A DNA stretch of 64,000 nucleotides from Chrysoperla carnea. Its lineage: Eukaryota > Arthropoda > Insecta > Neuroptera > Chrysopidae. The first letter of the stretch is position 1. Every line of letters begins with the position of its first letter. Below are positions 11,331-21,389 of the stretch, one piece after another. Made by a program: the position numbers and the translations under genes. The notes under the pieces are model-generated. The model worked only from the letters and a program-made list of their open reading frames with translations. It ran no database searches and was not told where the DNA came from. The stretch lies in assembly GCF_905475395.1 (NCBI RefSeq), contig NC_058342.1, forward strand, positions 22,230,640 through 22,294,639. The letters run 5' to 3'.

Positions 11331-12910
11331 TATCAATTTAGCTTTGACAACCCCGTGTTCACTTTGATATCATCGCATTTAAAATTAATTTAAATTTCAA
11401 TTAAATTTATTTCCAATCAAATTTCATACAAATAGAAATTTTACATTTAAATACACAGGTTGAAAATTCCAAATTCCACAAAGCGTGGACAAGGGTACCT
11501 ACTTGAAATTTTCATGTATAATTGTCCGTTAATTATCAAAAATTTTATTTTGAACTACCGATTCTGTAACTAATGTTGTGATCCAATTTTAAATAAGTAA
11601 CTGAAACTAATTCATCAAATGAAAAATTATTACACAAAATTATTTTCTAACCAAAATGTGCAAACATCTGGTTTTTGATTCCATGTAGATCCACGAGAAT
11701 TATTTAATTCGAGAGAAATTGTAAACAGATTTTTTTTAAGTTTATGATTTAAATCCACAAATATTATTATTTATAATTATTAATTAAATATGAACACTTT
11801 AATATTCTTAATTTATTACAATTTATAACTTCTATTTTAAACATTAAACCATACTTTTTTTTCTTGATGGTTTATTTCATAGATTAGGTTTAGTTCTATC
11901 AAAAATATTGGTTGTAGGAAACAAAATAGGTTGCGTTCTATATATTCTCACAAAGAAGAAGTACGGTTACTAAGGCCAATACACTCAGAACAGCACAATA
12001 GACTCGAATTTCGTCCAGATGGTAAATTCTGGTATCTGATAATTGGCTTCCAATTGTCTTTAAAATAGAACGTATTTTTATTTTATTTTATATATTAGGT
12101 CCCTCGAGAGCTCGTACTCAAGTTCCGCTTTTGGATAGACAAAGCTCTGCCAAAAACAAAAAAAAAAAAAAAAAAAAAAAAACATTGAAATCGCTTATAA
12201 AAGACCTGTTGAAATATTTCCCGAGTAGAAAAGAACTATACAATCTGTGAGTAAATTATGGATACATGTTTATCACTATTGTTTATTAATTCATTATACA
12301 AATTTCGGTTTACACCCCCGTATAATTACTCGTAATATTTCTATTCTACGAAGTATTAAAAACACTGAATTTTTAGGTATGAAGTGTCAAAGTTCAAATA
12401 TACATTGCAACACAAGCTCTCGGAAGCATATATCTAGCGTAATATTTTTAATTTTTTTTTTCGAAAGCATACCAAAAAAATATCCCATAACACACCTAAG
12501 GATTAAGAAGTATGATTTCAAAATAAAAGTTTTTTTGACGATTTGGCAACTATTTTATAAAAACTTTGTTACATAAATAAATACCGAGAAATTCTTTCGT
12601 TTTTTAAATTTTATTTTCGTATTTTGAAGAAAATACTTACTAGTTGTGTTTGTATGGCACCGAATTATCACAATTTTCAACTTGACGTCAAGTTTCAACA
12701 GTTTAATGCCACGCAAAGAATACATACACCGTAAAATGGGCTTGTTCAGCATAAATAGGCGGTTTAATGTATATTTTCTTTTATGCGGATTAAAATATTA
12801 TTGTCTAACAGAAAATTAGCGCGTTCGCTCTTTTATAAAACATAGAGAAGCGAATATGCTTTTAGACACAAACGAACAAATACGTTTTTGCTTTCTAGAT
12901 TTTCTGCTAG
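11331..12910. other. Non-coding interval
   Basis: No gene is supported. There is an A-run near 12157-12181, and scattered open frames of 60-110 codons have no family resemblance and runs of low-complexity residues. Confidence 0.45.
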
Positions 12911-13081
12911 GTTAAGTTATATTGGCTGTCCACGAAGGACACACTTAGGCTATAGAGCCCATTGTGATACCATATATATGTTTTACCACCTTTCCGCTGA
13001 TAATTTTATTTATCAGCTCCTCAATTTCAGAAGCTGAGTGCACCTCCTTCATGCATATACCATGCACTACACCAGCCCATA
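12911..13081 (-). mobile_element. SINE copy, 5'-truncated
   Basis: On the minus strand this matches the body and tail of the SINE at 17237-17495: GGTGTAGTGCATGGTATATGCATG..., AGCGGAAAGGTGGTAAAAC, then GTGTCCTTCGTGGACAGCCAATATAAC. The tRNA-like head present at 17.24 kb is not visible here. No clear target duplication was found. Confidence 0.75.
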
Positions 13082-14133
13082 ATAGGGCGACTAGCTTTTG
13101 CTGCTAGATATAAGATATTTTTTTGCGGCCGCATAGGACTAATGCACATTAAACCACCTACTTCTGCTGAACATCCCTATCTTCTCAAAATACCATAACT
13201 TCGCAATCTATTCTTCATGGTAGCGTCAAACAAATCACGTAAGCATATAATCATATAATCCGGTCTTTAGTTATGATTATTTACTATTTTAAAAAATCAT
13301 CGTACTTTCGTGCCACCAACATAGATAAAATATACGACCACCAATTTCAAATTTAAACTTGTTAAATCGATTATTATTAAAAACTTACCGAATGAAGAAT
13401 CAAGAAAAACTTTTAAATGATAATTTGTATATTTAAGATAATTTATTTAAAGTTTCGTCGAAGATAGAATGAAAGAATAATCCTTAAAAAATAATTTAAA
13501 TATGAACATTTTTTTAAATCCGTGCTCTAGATGGTGTTACATGTTGGTTTGTTATTAGAACAAAAATCATCGAGATTCCGAGCACACGACTTAATCAAGT
13601 CGTAGAGCAAATATGTCAAAAGTTAATTTTGTTTAGAAATACAAAAAAAAAAAAAAACAACAACAACAAAAACGTCTCATTTTTTTCCACCAGCTATACA
13701 AAAACAAAAAACGTTTTTCCAAAAATCAATTATGATGTGAAAATAATAATTTGTGTGTTTTTGTTTTGTTTTTTATTGAGTGTACCAAAAACAAAAAGAA
13801 AAAAATATATTGTTCAATTAATCGCTATGTGTGATATTTTGAAATCGTAATTAAAAATACTACAATTAAAGTCGTCGATTTTTATTATTATTTTTTTTGT
13901 CTGGCAGTTTATGTCAAACACAAGACTTATAGATATGGTAAACAGTAGATAGCATTGTAAAAAAATAATTTAAAAAAAACTTATTTTGATTTTTTTAAAT
14001 TTGTTATTATTCATTTGAAATATTTTGATTGTATATTATTTAATAATAATAATATTATTATTATTTTAACAAATTCAAAACAAACATTATTCATTTGTTT
14101 TGACAAATAAAAAATCGTTCGTTCGGAGACAAT

Positions 14134-17100
14134 ATGGGTAATTGTCTTAAAAAAAATACGTCGGACGATATGTCTTTATTACGGGGCGCAGATAGTACAC
14201 GAGAATCAACAGATCCACTTGGTTCGCCTCCTAGTTTACAGGTAAATATTGTTTTTTTTTAAATGTTTCTAAGGGTCTCGGTTAAACGTCAAAATTATTT
14301 GTTATTATTTATTGAGTTTTAAAGTAGTTTCAAAACGGACACAATAAAAACTATTCTATTATTTTTTGTGGCAGTTCAAATCGAAACATGAAATACTTCG
14401 CGAAAATTTGTAATTAAGAGCAGAAACGATTTGTTTTCAAGAGTTTTATGAATATAATGGAAATCTTTTCCAAATCGATAAATCGTTTGTAATATGAAAC
14501 TAGAAGAAAAATCTGTGATTTTTCCAAACTTTTCTAAATCTAATAGTGTCATTTTAATATGAAACTGCCTTAAAAACTGAAAGTTTTAAGCAAAATGTTC
14601 GAAGACCATAGCCTGTTTTTATTTTCCAAGGTGATTTCAAAACACTTTGGTAAATCTTATGGCAACTTTTTCCAAATTTAACGGATACGGTTTTTATATG
14701 AGATAATATTTTTTTGAGAAGAGACAATTTTTGCCAAATTAAATGTCAGAAATTGATTTATTTTCAGTTTTGTTTCAATTTGAAACGGTTGTAGTCTTAA
14801 TAAATAAATTTTTGAAAGAGGGAAAAGTCTGTGATAATTTAAGGACGGTATTTATATCATTGGCAAGGTTCATAATTAATTACTATCTTTTTAAAATTTA
14901 TTTAAAAAAATCATAGTTTCATCAGTTAACCCGTAAACACTCACGTCTAGGGTTTCCACATCTCCAGATTAGATCGGGAGACTTCCGATATCGTGTAATT
15001 TCTCCTGACTCCCGATATCAACATAAATTCTCCATAAAAGATATTTTTTGATTATTTGTTTCATATTCAGGTAAATTCGACAATTCTGAGCAGCTTTTAT
15101 TTTAAATTACTAGAATAATATTTATTCATGGAAAAGCTGCGGGCACAAAACATCAAAAATTTCGAACAATTTTATATTTTGGTGGTATAATTAGATTAAT
15201 TTCACTATCTCCCAACTTTCTGGTTTATCTCGCTACTTCTTGTTATTTTGAGGTAGAAACCTTGGTCGCGTTATTAGTATTTTGTTCACGCTCGATTTTA
15301 AACATAAATAACTTTTATGTTTCAAATGATACATGAAACTTTTTCTATCTTCATATAATTGTATCAATTTTCGAATTATGAATTTTTCAGATTTTTTCAA
15401 CCTACGTACAGTTTTTATATCATGTATATATGTTATATGCAAGGTATACTAAGTTTAGTTCCAAGTTTGTAATAAACGCTTAAAAATATTGATGCTACCA
15501 ACAAAATTTTGGTACAGGTGTTCATAAAATCACCTAATAAGTCCGTTTTCGGTTGTCCACCCGACTGTCCGTCTGTCTGTCAGCACGATAACTCAAAAAC
15601 GAAAAAAGATATCAAGCTGAATTTTTTACAGCATACTCAGGACGTAAAAAGTGAGTCCGAGTTTGTAAATGAGCAACATAGGTGACTTGGGTCCGTAGGA
15701 CCCATCTTGTAAACCGTTAGAGATAGAACAGAAGTTTAAATGTAAAAATCTTTCTTATAAAATGTTTCGTATATCAGTTATGTATGTTTGACATGTATTA
15801 TATGTGTAATGTGATGTAATCAATACTTTCTATACATGGTATTTCAACAATTAACTCAGTCAATTGTTTGAATTATTTATCAAATGATTCATCACTCATT
15901 TTCAAGCTTATTATATCTAGGTTTGACGAAAAATATACCCACGGTCTAAAAAATGGATCGCTTAGGAAAAAACACGCTAGGCAACTAATTAGAACGAAAA
16001 AAATATCAGAAACTTAAATAAGTTTACTGGCAAACATGTTAGTGTAGGGCAACTGTGGTAACAGCAACAACCTTCGACTATGAATACACTTTGTATTCAT
16101 ATCTTTTTTAATTACTTTTTGAAGGGCGACATATCCCCAGTTCCATCATCGTTTGGAATTCTTTTTGTGCCATTTTTAACTTGTCAGGGGCAAGACGTCT
16201 GGGTCTAGTCGTAACAGGTGTGCCATGGGTGTCGATGAAGTGAAAAACGCTTTCGCTCACTGCGCGATTCGTAAAATTTGCCGGTTTAGTTATGCTGGTT
16301 TGATGATGTCGATTGCAATCATTTTGTCTTGTCCGTTGAATGAAATTTTGAAATACTTGCCGTTTCGCTCAATTACTGCGTGTGGACCTGAATATTGAGG
16401 TTCGAGTGGTTTTTTAGTACGATCGATTCGGACAAAGACGTGGCTGCACGTTTTTAAGTCAGGATACATGTAAATATTTCTTTTATTGTCGTGTAGAGTT
16501 GGTTTAATTTTTATCTTGCGCATGTACTCTTGTAATTGCCGTATGAATTCGATTGGTGAATCGTTGTCATTTCGGGAGTCGACTATGAATTGTCCCGGAA
16601 TACGGAGAGCGGTTCCAAAAGTTAATTTTATTGTAGTTGTGCGTAATCCGAGTAGAACGGTTGGTAGAATTGAATACCAGTTTCCATTCAAGTGGCATTT
16701 GATAGCTGTTTTTAAACTCCTATTCCATCGTCCTATTTTACAGATGCCCTAATACTCTAGACATATTATAACTATTTTTAATACATGTTCTCCTAATATT
16801 AATTTAAGAACTTTTCTTTTGATTTTTTTCACATGAAATTTGTTTGTTGTTTTTAGCCACGGGTACAGGGTAGCCACAGGTTTTACGATAACTACGAGAG
16901 CAGAATTTCGCACGGATTGAGCTAGTTATATTTATTACAAAACATTGTTATCAAAAACTAATTCGATTATTTTCGATCTTTTAAAAATTTAGGATCCACC
17001 ACAAGTAATTGTACCTGTTTACTATCCTGCACCAAATGTGAGTCGCCCGGCGTCTCAACTAACTGAAGAAGAACAAGTAAAAATAGCTAAACGAATTGGT

Positions 17101-19565
17101 TTAATTCAACATTTACCGACAGATCTTCACGATGGTTCGAAAAAATCACGTGAATGTGTTATTTGTATGATTAATTTTCAAGTATCCGATCCGGTAAGTT
17201 AATTTTTTTTTTTTTAATTAAATTATGATCGGGCCAGTCGCCCTAACGCTCAGTTGATTAATGCGTAACCAATTTCGTCCGCGGTATGCTTAGAGTAGCG
17301 GGTTCGATTAATATTTGTGATGGGTTGGTGTAGTGCATGGTATATGCATGAAGGAGGTGCACTCAGCCTCTGAAATTGAGAAGCCGATCAATTATCAGCG
17401 GAAAGGTGGTAAAACACATTTATGGTATCACAATGGGCTCTATAGTCTAAGTGTGTCCTTCGTGGACAGCCAATATAACCTAAACTAATCTAACCATGAT
17501 CGGGCCAATTAATAATAGCTTAATATTTTCTTCAAAATTTTGAGTTTTGCGTTTCAAAGGTCGTAAAATTCAAAACTTTCCCGTCTGTATGATGTCTTGT
17601 AACATTAAGTCAGATTAAGAAGAAACTTGGTAAGTGATTTAATAGTGCGCTGAGTGGGTTTCGTATGCATTTACAGATCCTACCGAACAAAGAGTGTATT
17701 TCAACGTATTTTGACCCACTGAATTCGAATTTTCAACTTGCACACCGCTCAGAGTGGGAGAAAATTTGTTATAAACAAATTAATTCTTTATACGGCCATA
17801 GCTCCTAAATTATTGAATAATTTTAAAAACAATTTTATACCTTTTCATTCTTCATGAAAAAACAAATATTTTTTTTTTTTATTCGTCTTGATACGACCAA
17901 TAGAATCGGAGATATGGTTAATAAATAATGGTTATAAACAAAAATGATATTGTATAAGATCGTCGCGCAGCGCTTGGTTCGAAATATCCGTAGATTGGCC
18001 AATAAATAATATTTTTATACTTTAAGGCTGGCATAGGCGAGTTATTTTAAGTCAAAATCACCATTTTTATTATTTTATTGTGTGTCATAAACTTTATTGT
18101 GTCTCTTTATCCAAGTCCACATTGTTCATAGAGGACGAAACGAGACGGGTATACGAATCTTCTATCTATCTCAGTTTCTCTAATAGTAATGAGATAGGTA
18201 GGAAAAAAATGTTGTCTCTCTGTCTTACTCGTATTTTAGATTGTCGTTGGTTAGGTTGTCACTGTCTTATTCGTATGTTAGGTTAGAAATCCGAGGGATT
18301 TCTGTAAGTCCCGTTTGCCCAGGCCTGCTTTAAGGTACTCGTTTTAAAGGTATGACTCTATATTTTAATGTTATACACATAAAAATACGTTTTATGCAAA
18401 AACGAAGGTAGCTTGATTATAAGTATTAAGTTTTTCATTTTTCCGGCCCGCTATTAGTTTATTGGTCGAAAGCGAGCCCTTAGCGAAAGAAAACCCCACA
18501 TAATTATATATGAGAAAATTTGTTCTAGTTGAAGAATATTTTTTATTTTCTTCAAATATCTCTATTAAAACTTGAAATATTTCAACCGGGCGCGAATGAC
18601 AGTGTAGGAAAAGGGTGGCAATTGACGAGAAAATGTCAGGAAATTTTGAAAATTTTGAAAATTCGGATAATTTTGGTATAGGGCTGGGAAAATGCTAAAA
18701 AATACTGGATCTAATAATAGAACGATAAAAATTGAATTTTTTAAAATTCAAGCGTCAGACGATAGAGAGATTTGTAGAGAAGATTCCCACCAAATTTCAA
18801 AAGAATCGGTCAAATAGAACTTGATATATTATGTCAACCACCTCAAAAAATGTAATTTCAAGAAAAAATAAGAATACAATTTTTCGATATCTGGAGTAAT
18901 TTTCAAAAAATCGAAAATTTAAAATTTTGTTTCATTATTTAGATGTCGATATTTCAAAAACCAAGGCACGTATAGAAAAATTGTATTCTTAGTTTTCGTC
19001 TACATTCATGAAGTTATAACAAAATTCATCATCAAAGTTGAAAATAATGTACAAATTATTTCAACCCTAAATCTAAAATTGCCTTGGTGCTCGTACTTAT
19101 GGAAGCTTGAATAGATCACTGTCAATTTATGAGAAAGTGACGCTGCACTAGCTTATTTTTTAAATGTGTGCTACCCACAAGTATAAAACCAACTTTTAAA
19201 AAAGTCACTAGTTCACTTTTAACAAGTGCACTTGTGACTTGTGACATTATGGAAACGAACCTTTTTGAAGGTGTCGGTATTTTGTCATGTACTGATTTCT
19301 AATTAAACGTCATAATAAGCCTGATTGATCCATTCAGGCTTCCATACGTACTACCTTAATTTGTAAAACAACCCAAATCGTTTGGTTTAAAAATAAAAGT
19401 TAAAACTAATATAAATTTTTCAATATCCAGGTACGTTATTTACCATGTTTGCATATGTATCATCGAGCATGTATCGACGATTGGTTAATGCGTAGTTTAA
19501 CATGTCCAACTTGTATGGAACCAGTGGATGCTGCATTATTAAACAGTTACGAGACAAACAATTGA
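14134..19565 (+). CDS. RNF11: RING finger protein 11-like RING-H2 protein (three exons, 147 aa)
   Basis: Coding exons are 14134-14241, 16993-17193 and 19431-19565, with GT-AG introns, both phase 0. The N-terminus MGNCLKK carries Gly2 for myristoylation and Cys4 for palmitoylation, predicting endosomal or plasma-membrane attachment. A conserved EEEQVKIAKRIGLIQHLP helix precedes a complete RING-H2: C91, C94, C109, H111, H114, C117, C128, C131. The tail after the RING (CMEPVDAALLNSYETNN) closely follows vertebrate RNF11. In mammals RNF11 works with HECT ligases and the A20 complex; that role here is inference. The proline-rich PPxY WW-ligand motif of mammalian RNF11 is not seen: the equivalent region reads DPPQVIVPVYYPAP. 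Length is slightly below the mammalian 154 aa. Introns contain gypsy, SINE and other repeats. Confidence 0.95.
14948..15230 (+). mobile_element. Non-autonomous element, partner at 34.5 kb
   Basis: It starts TAGGGTTTCCACATCTCCAG and shares GGGAGACT(T/C)CCGA, ATCAACATAAATTCTCCA and GGTGGTATAATTAGATTAAT with 34481-34760. The right terminus is degraded here. It lies in RNF11 intron 1. Confidence 0.7.
15440..15875 (+). repeat. Family A repeat
   Basis: This near-complete copy runs from GGTATACTAAGTTTAGTTCC through the (GTCT/GTCC)n stretch and GGACCCATCTTGTAAACCGT to CAACAATTAACTCAGTCAAT. The part around 'TCGTAAACATCACTGTTTAC' is deleted. Confidence 0.8.
16111..16287 (-). pseudogene. Gypsy-type reverse transcriptase, N-terminal fragment
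   Basis: The minus-strand frame reads as the start of a Ty3/gypsy reverse transcriptase domain, with the hallmark F-H-F-I-D-T-H-G-T-P-V, then RPRRLAPDKL, then M-M-E-L-G-I-C-R-P-S. It ends at a stop after RPSKSN; the catalytic YxDD half is absent. It begins two bases after the stop codon of an integrase tail, the reverse of normal pol order. Confidence 0.75.
16290..16741 (-). pseudogene. Gypsy-type integrase, C-terminal fragment
   Basis: About 150 codons remain open on the minus strand. They hold the end of the integrase core (RWNRSLKTAIKCH, then ILPTVLLGLRTT), the linker with RIPGQF, and the C-terminal chromatin-proximal module with HVFVRIDR...PLEPQYSGPHAV and a final IDIIKPA stop. The catalytic D,D-35-E part is missing. 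The frame is intact to 16290, so the fragment may be fairly young. Confidence 0.8.
17225..17507 (+). mobile_element. tRNA-derived SINE with 12-bp target duplication
   Basis: ATGATCGGGCCA occurs exactly at 17225-17236 and 17496-17507 and brackets a 259-bp body. The head resembles a tRNA: A-box-like TAACGCTCAGTTGATTAATGCG and B-box-like GGGTTCGATTAA. The body ends GTCCTTCGTGGACAGCC and an AT-rich TAACCTAAACTAATCTAACC tail. A second copy of the body is at 12911-13081 on the other strand. The insertion is in RNF11 intron 2, sense to the gene. Confidence 0.85.
18606..18705 (+). repeat. Dispersed repeat, partner at 34.2 kb
   Basis: AGGGTGGCAATTGACGAGAA, GTCAGG(G)AATTTTG and TTGGTATAG(G/A)(G/T)C are shared with 34193-34290. 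No termini were found. Confidence 0.5.
18845..19085 (+). repeat. Dispersed repeat, partner at 27.65 kb
   Basis: CAATTTTTCGATATCTGGAG, AATCGAAAATTTAAAATTTT and the following ATTATTT...ATTTCAAAAACCAAGG match 27655-27790. The short motif TAAGAATACAATTTTTC also appears inverted downstream at about 18980-19000, so the element may be partly palindromic. Confidence 0.55.
19098..19346 (+). mobile_element. MITE-like element with 6-bp flanking duplication
   Basis: It begins TATGGAAGCTTGAAT and ends ATTCAGGCTTCCATA (mirrored termini), and CGTACT flanks it on both sides (19092-19097, 19347-19352). The internal CCACAAGTATAAAACCAAC and GCACTTGTGACTTGTG segments match the element at 62560-63183. Only the left arm and extreme right end are kept here. 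Confidence 0.75.
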
Positions 19566-19732
19566 TAACTGCTTCCAATCATCAATCAACCTCCAACATT
19601 CAACATTCACATCCAACATCTTACCACCACAATCTTTTTACTAACTCGTAATCAAAACATCAAAATCAAAAAAAATGTCTACAAAACAACCATTTGCTTA
19701 CAAAAAATAAGTAAAACAATAATTTATAAATA
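19566..19732 (+). other. RNF11 3' untranslated region (probable)
   Basis: Short sequence between the stop codon and a transposon terminus at 19733. No canonical AATAAA was seen; AATAAG near 19706 is a possible variant signal. Confidence 0.3.
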
Positions 19733-19901
19733 CAGTCAAACCCTGTTATAACGTCATTATATATGTACATTTCATCTCTTATAAATGATAACAGATGACT
19801 CACTAAAAAAATCATCGTTCGTCGAGAATAAAAGCATAATCATCAAAAGATATGCTGGAATGCTAAAAGATCGGATTGGGGCCCCAATATGTAATTTCAA
19901 C

Positions 19902-20512
19902 TGATGAGATGAAACGGATATCTGGTAACTATCCGATATTCGACCTATCCAGCCTGTTTTCACTGTACGGACGGATACCGGATAGTAATTCAGTATCCAG
20001 CCGAATTCCGGATAGTAAAATTCAAAAAATTCTCATTAGTTTACAGAAATTTATTTTAATAATCGCACGTCCTAATGTTTGTTTTATGAATTATTTTAGT
20101 ACTCAAAATTAACAAGTGACAAATTGTGGTGAATGAATAGTAAATTTTCCACATTTGTTGGTAAGAGGCGACTGACTCCGCTTGGCTTCGTATACCAGAC
20201 AAGATTCTATAAATTGCCTTTCGCTGATTGCGATCGGTTCAGAATGTCTTTAAGAAAAAGTCAATCTCGTTAGCAATTGGAACAATCTCGTCCCAAATAG
20301 GAAATAGTCCCCAAAAAGAAGAAGATTTTTCGTTAGAGTTTTTTATATATTCTATCATGATTTTCTGCCGGGCTTTTTCTTTTTCACCTAAATAGTCTGA
20401 CTTGAACTACGACGCCAAGTGAAATAAAGTAGAACTACCGGGCCGAATATCCGACCTCGTATCTTGCCGGATATCTGTTATCCGGCCAAACCATGATCCG
20501 TTTCGTCTTTAA
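19902..20512. mobile_element. Nested MITE with ATATCCGG-rich subterminal repeats
   Basis: GATGAGATGAAACGGATA (19903-19920) mirrors GATCCGTTTCGTCTTTA (20495-20511). Near each end are several short inverted motifs (TATCCGATATTCGAC, GAATATCCGAC, GGATACCGGATAG, GCCGGATATC). The interior is non-coding. Confidence 0.5.
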
Positions 20513-20688
20513 CTTCAACCATTATAAACTAGTATTTACCCGCGGTTTCGCCACTTGTTTATAGCGAGAAATAAATTAGTTTTTTTAATAGACGTAGAAA
20601 GGAGACGCAACTTGAATTTTGATATTTATAATCAAGATTGGTCTAGTGATAAAATTTCTGTGTTTCATTGCGACGAAGCAGATAAATA

Positions 20689-20897
20689 TACAGTTTGGCA
20701 ACCATCTCGTTAGCCATTTAGAATATATGAAGTAACAATAGATTTTATGGCCGTTCTTATGTATAAGACAGAGTGATATGTGCATATACGCATCTCATAC
20801 AGTACATTCCCTCTTTGTTTTGTACATAAGAACTTGCATAAAAACTTTTCGTACATCATATATTTTAAATGGCTAACGAGATGGTTGCCAAACTGTA
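20689..20897. mobile_element. Mariner-type MITE, TA target duplication
   Basis: A 205-bp unit (20691-20895) starts CAGTTTGGCAACCATCTCG and ends with its complement CGAGATGGTTGCCAAACTG. Inverted arms extend about 80 bp (including GTTAGCCATTTA and TACATAAGAAC). TA lies on each side. The interior is non-coding. Confidence 0.85.
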
Positions 20898-21166
20898 GAG
20901 AAAGGTTCTCAATACTATCCTTAAATATTCCAGCTTGCCTTTGAGGAGCATCCTTTCAATTTTCCTCCGAAAAAGATTATTTTAGTGTCCTAGCAACCAA
21001 ATGACTCCCTTATTGCATAATCACTATTCAAAATGTATAAAGTTCAAAATATTATACAGAGTTTTGAAAAAGTATTGGAAAGAAGGAGATACAGGAAAAG
21101 AAAAATTTCTTCTTACAGCCGTACTTTTTGAAAATCTTTTATGGTCCCTGTTATCAATATAATACC

Positions 21167-21327
21167 CAGTGCCGGATTCAGAGTTAGAGCCGTGAGTCCT
21201 GGGCTTAGGGTGGTAAAATTAAAACTTCTTTTTTGTCTAACATGTATTATATATCTATGTCGTTACACAAAAAAAGTGGTTTAGGATGCCTAGGGCGCCT
21301 GTTCATTCAAATCCGCCGTTGCTCTTT
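21167..21327. mobile_element. Possible hAT-type MITE
   Basis: CAGTGCCGGATTCA at the left and AAATCCGCCGTTG at the right resemble the termini of the hAT elements at 46.38 and 55.64 kb. I found no matching 8-bp target duplication, so the right limit is uncertain. Confidence 0.4.
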
Positions 21328-21389
21328 CAACTAAATCATAATTATCCCCGTTTACAACCGATGGCGTTATAACCAGATTTTGACTGAAT

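Larger units (their letters stand above)
15890..16930 (-). mobile_element. Composite LTR-retrotransposon relic in RNF11 intron 1
   Basis: The outer parts (15890-16045 and 16740-16930) match, in order, a contiguous unit at 33180-33535. Here that unit is split at the sequence CATGTTAG by about 0.69 kb containing gypsy-type pol fragments. Either the 33-kb copy lost its interior or pol DNA inserted into a solo LTR-like unit. I favour a deletion derivative but cannot decide. Confidence 0.6.
19733..21386. mobile_element. Degenerate pogo/Tigger-like element, hosting nested insertions
   Basis: The left end CAGTCAAACCCTGTTATAACG mirrors the right end, whose complement reads CAGTCAAAATCTGGTTATAACG. 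CAGT(C)AAACC...TTATAACGA-like termini are characteristic of pogo/Tigger elements. The 1.65-kb interior codes for nothing recognisable and holds at least two younger elements. Flanking TA is clear only on the left. Confidence 0.6.

Noticed and set aside
13629..13850. 73-codon open frame
   Set aside because: Mostly Lys/Asn/Phe from A- and T-runs; no family resemblance or splice support.
16486..16752. 88-codon plus-strand open frame
   Set aside because: Antisense shadow of the integrase fragment.
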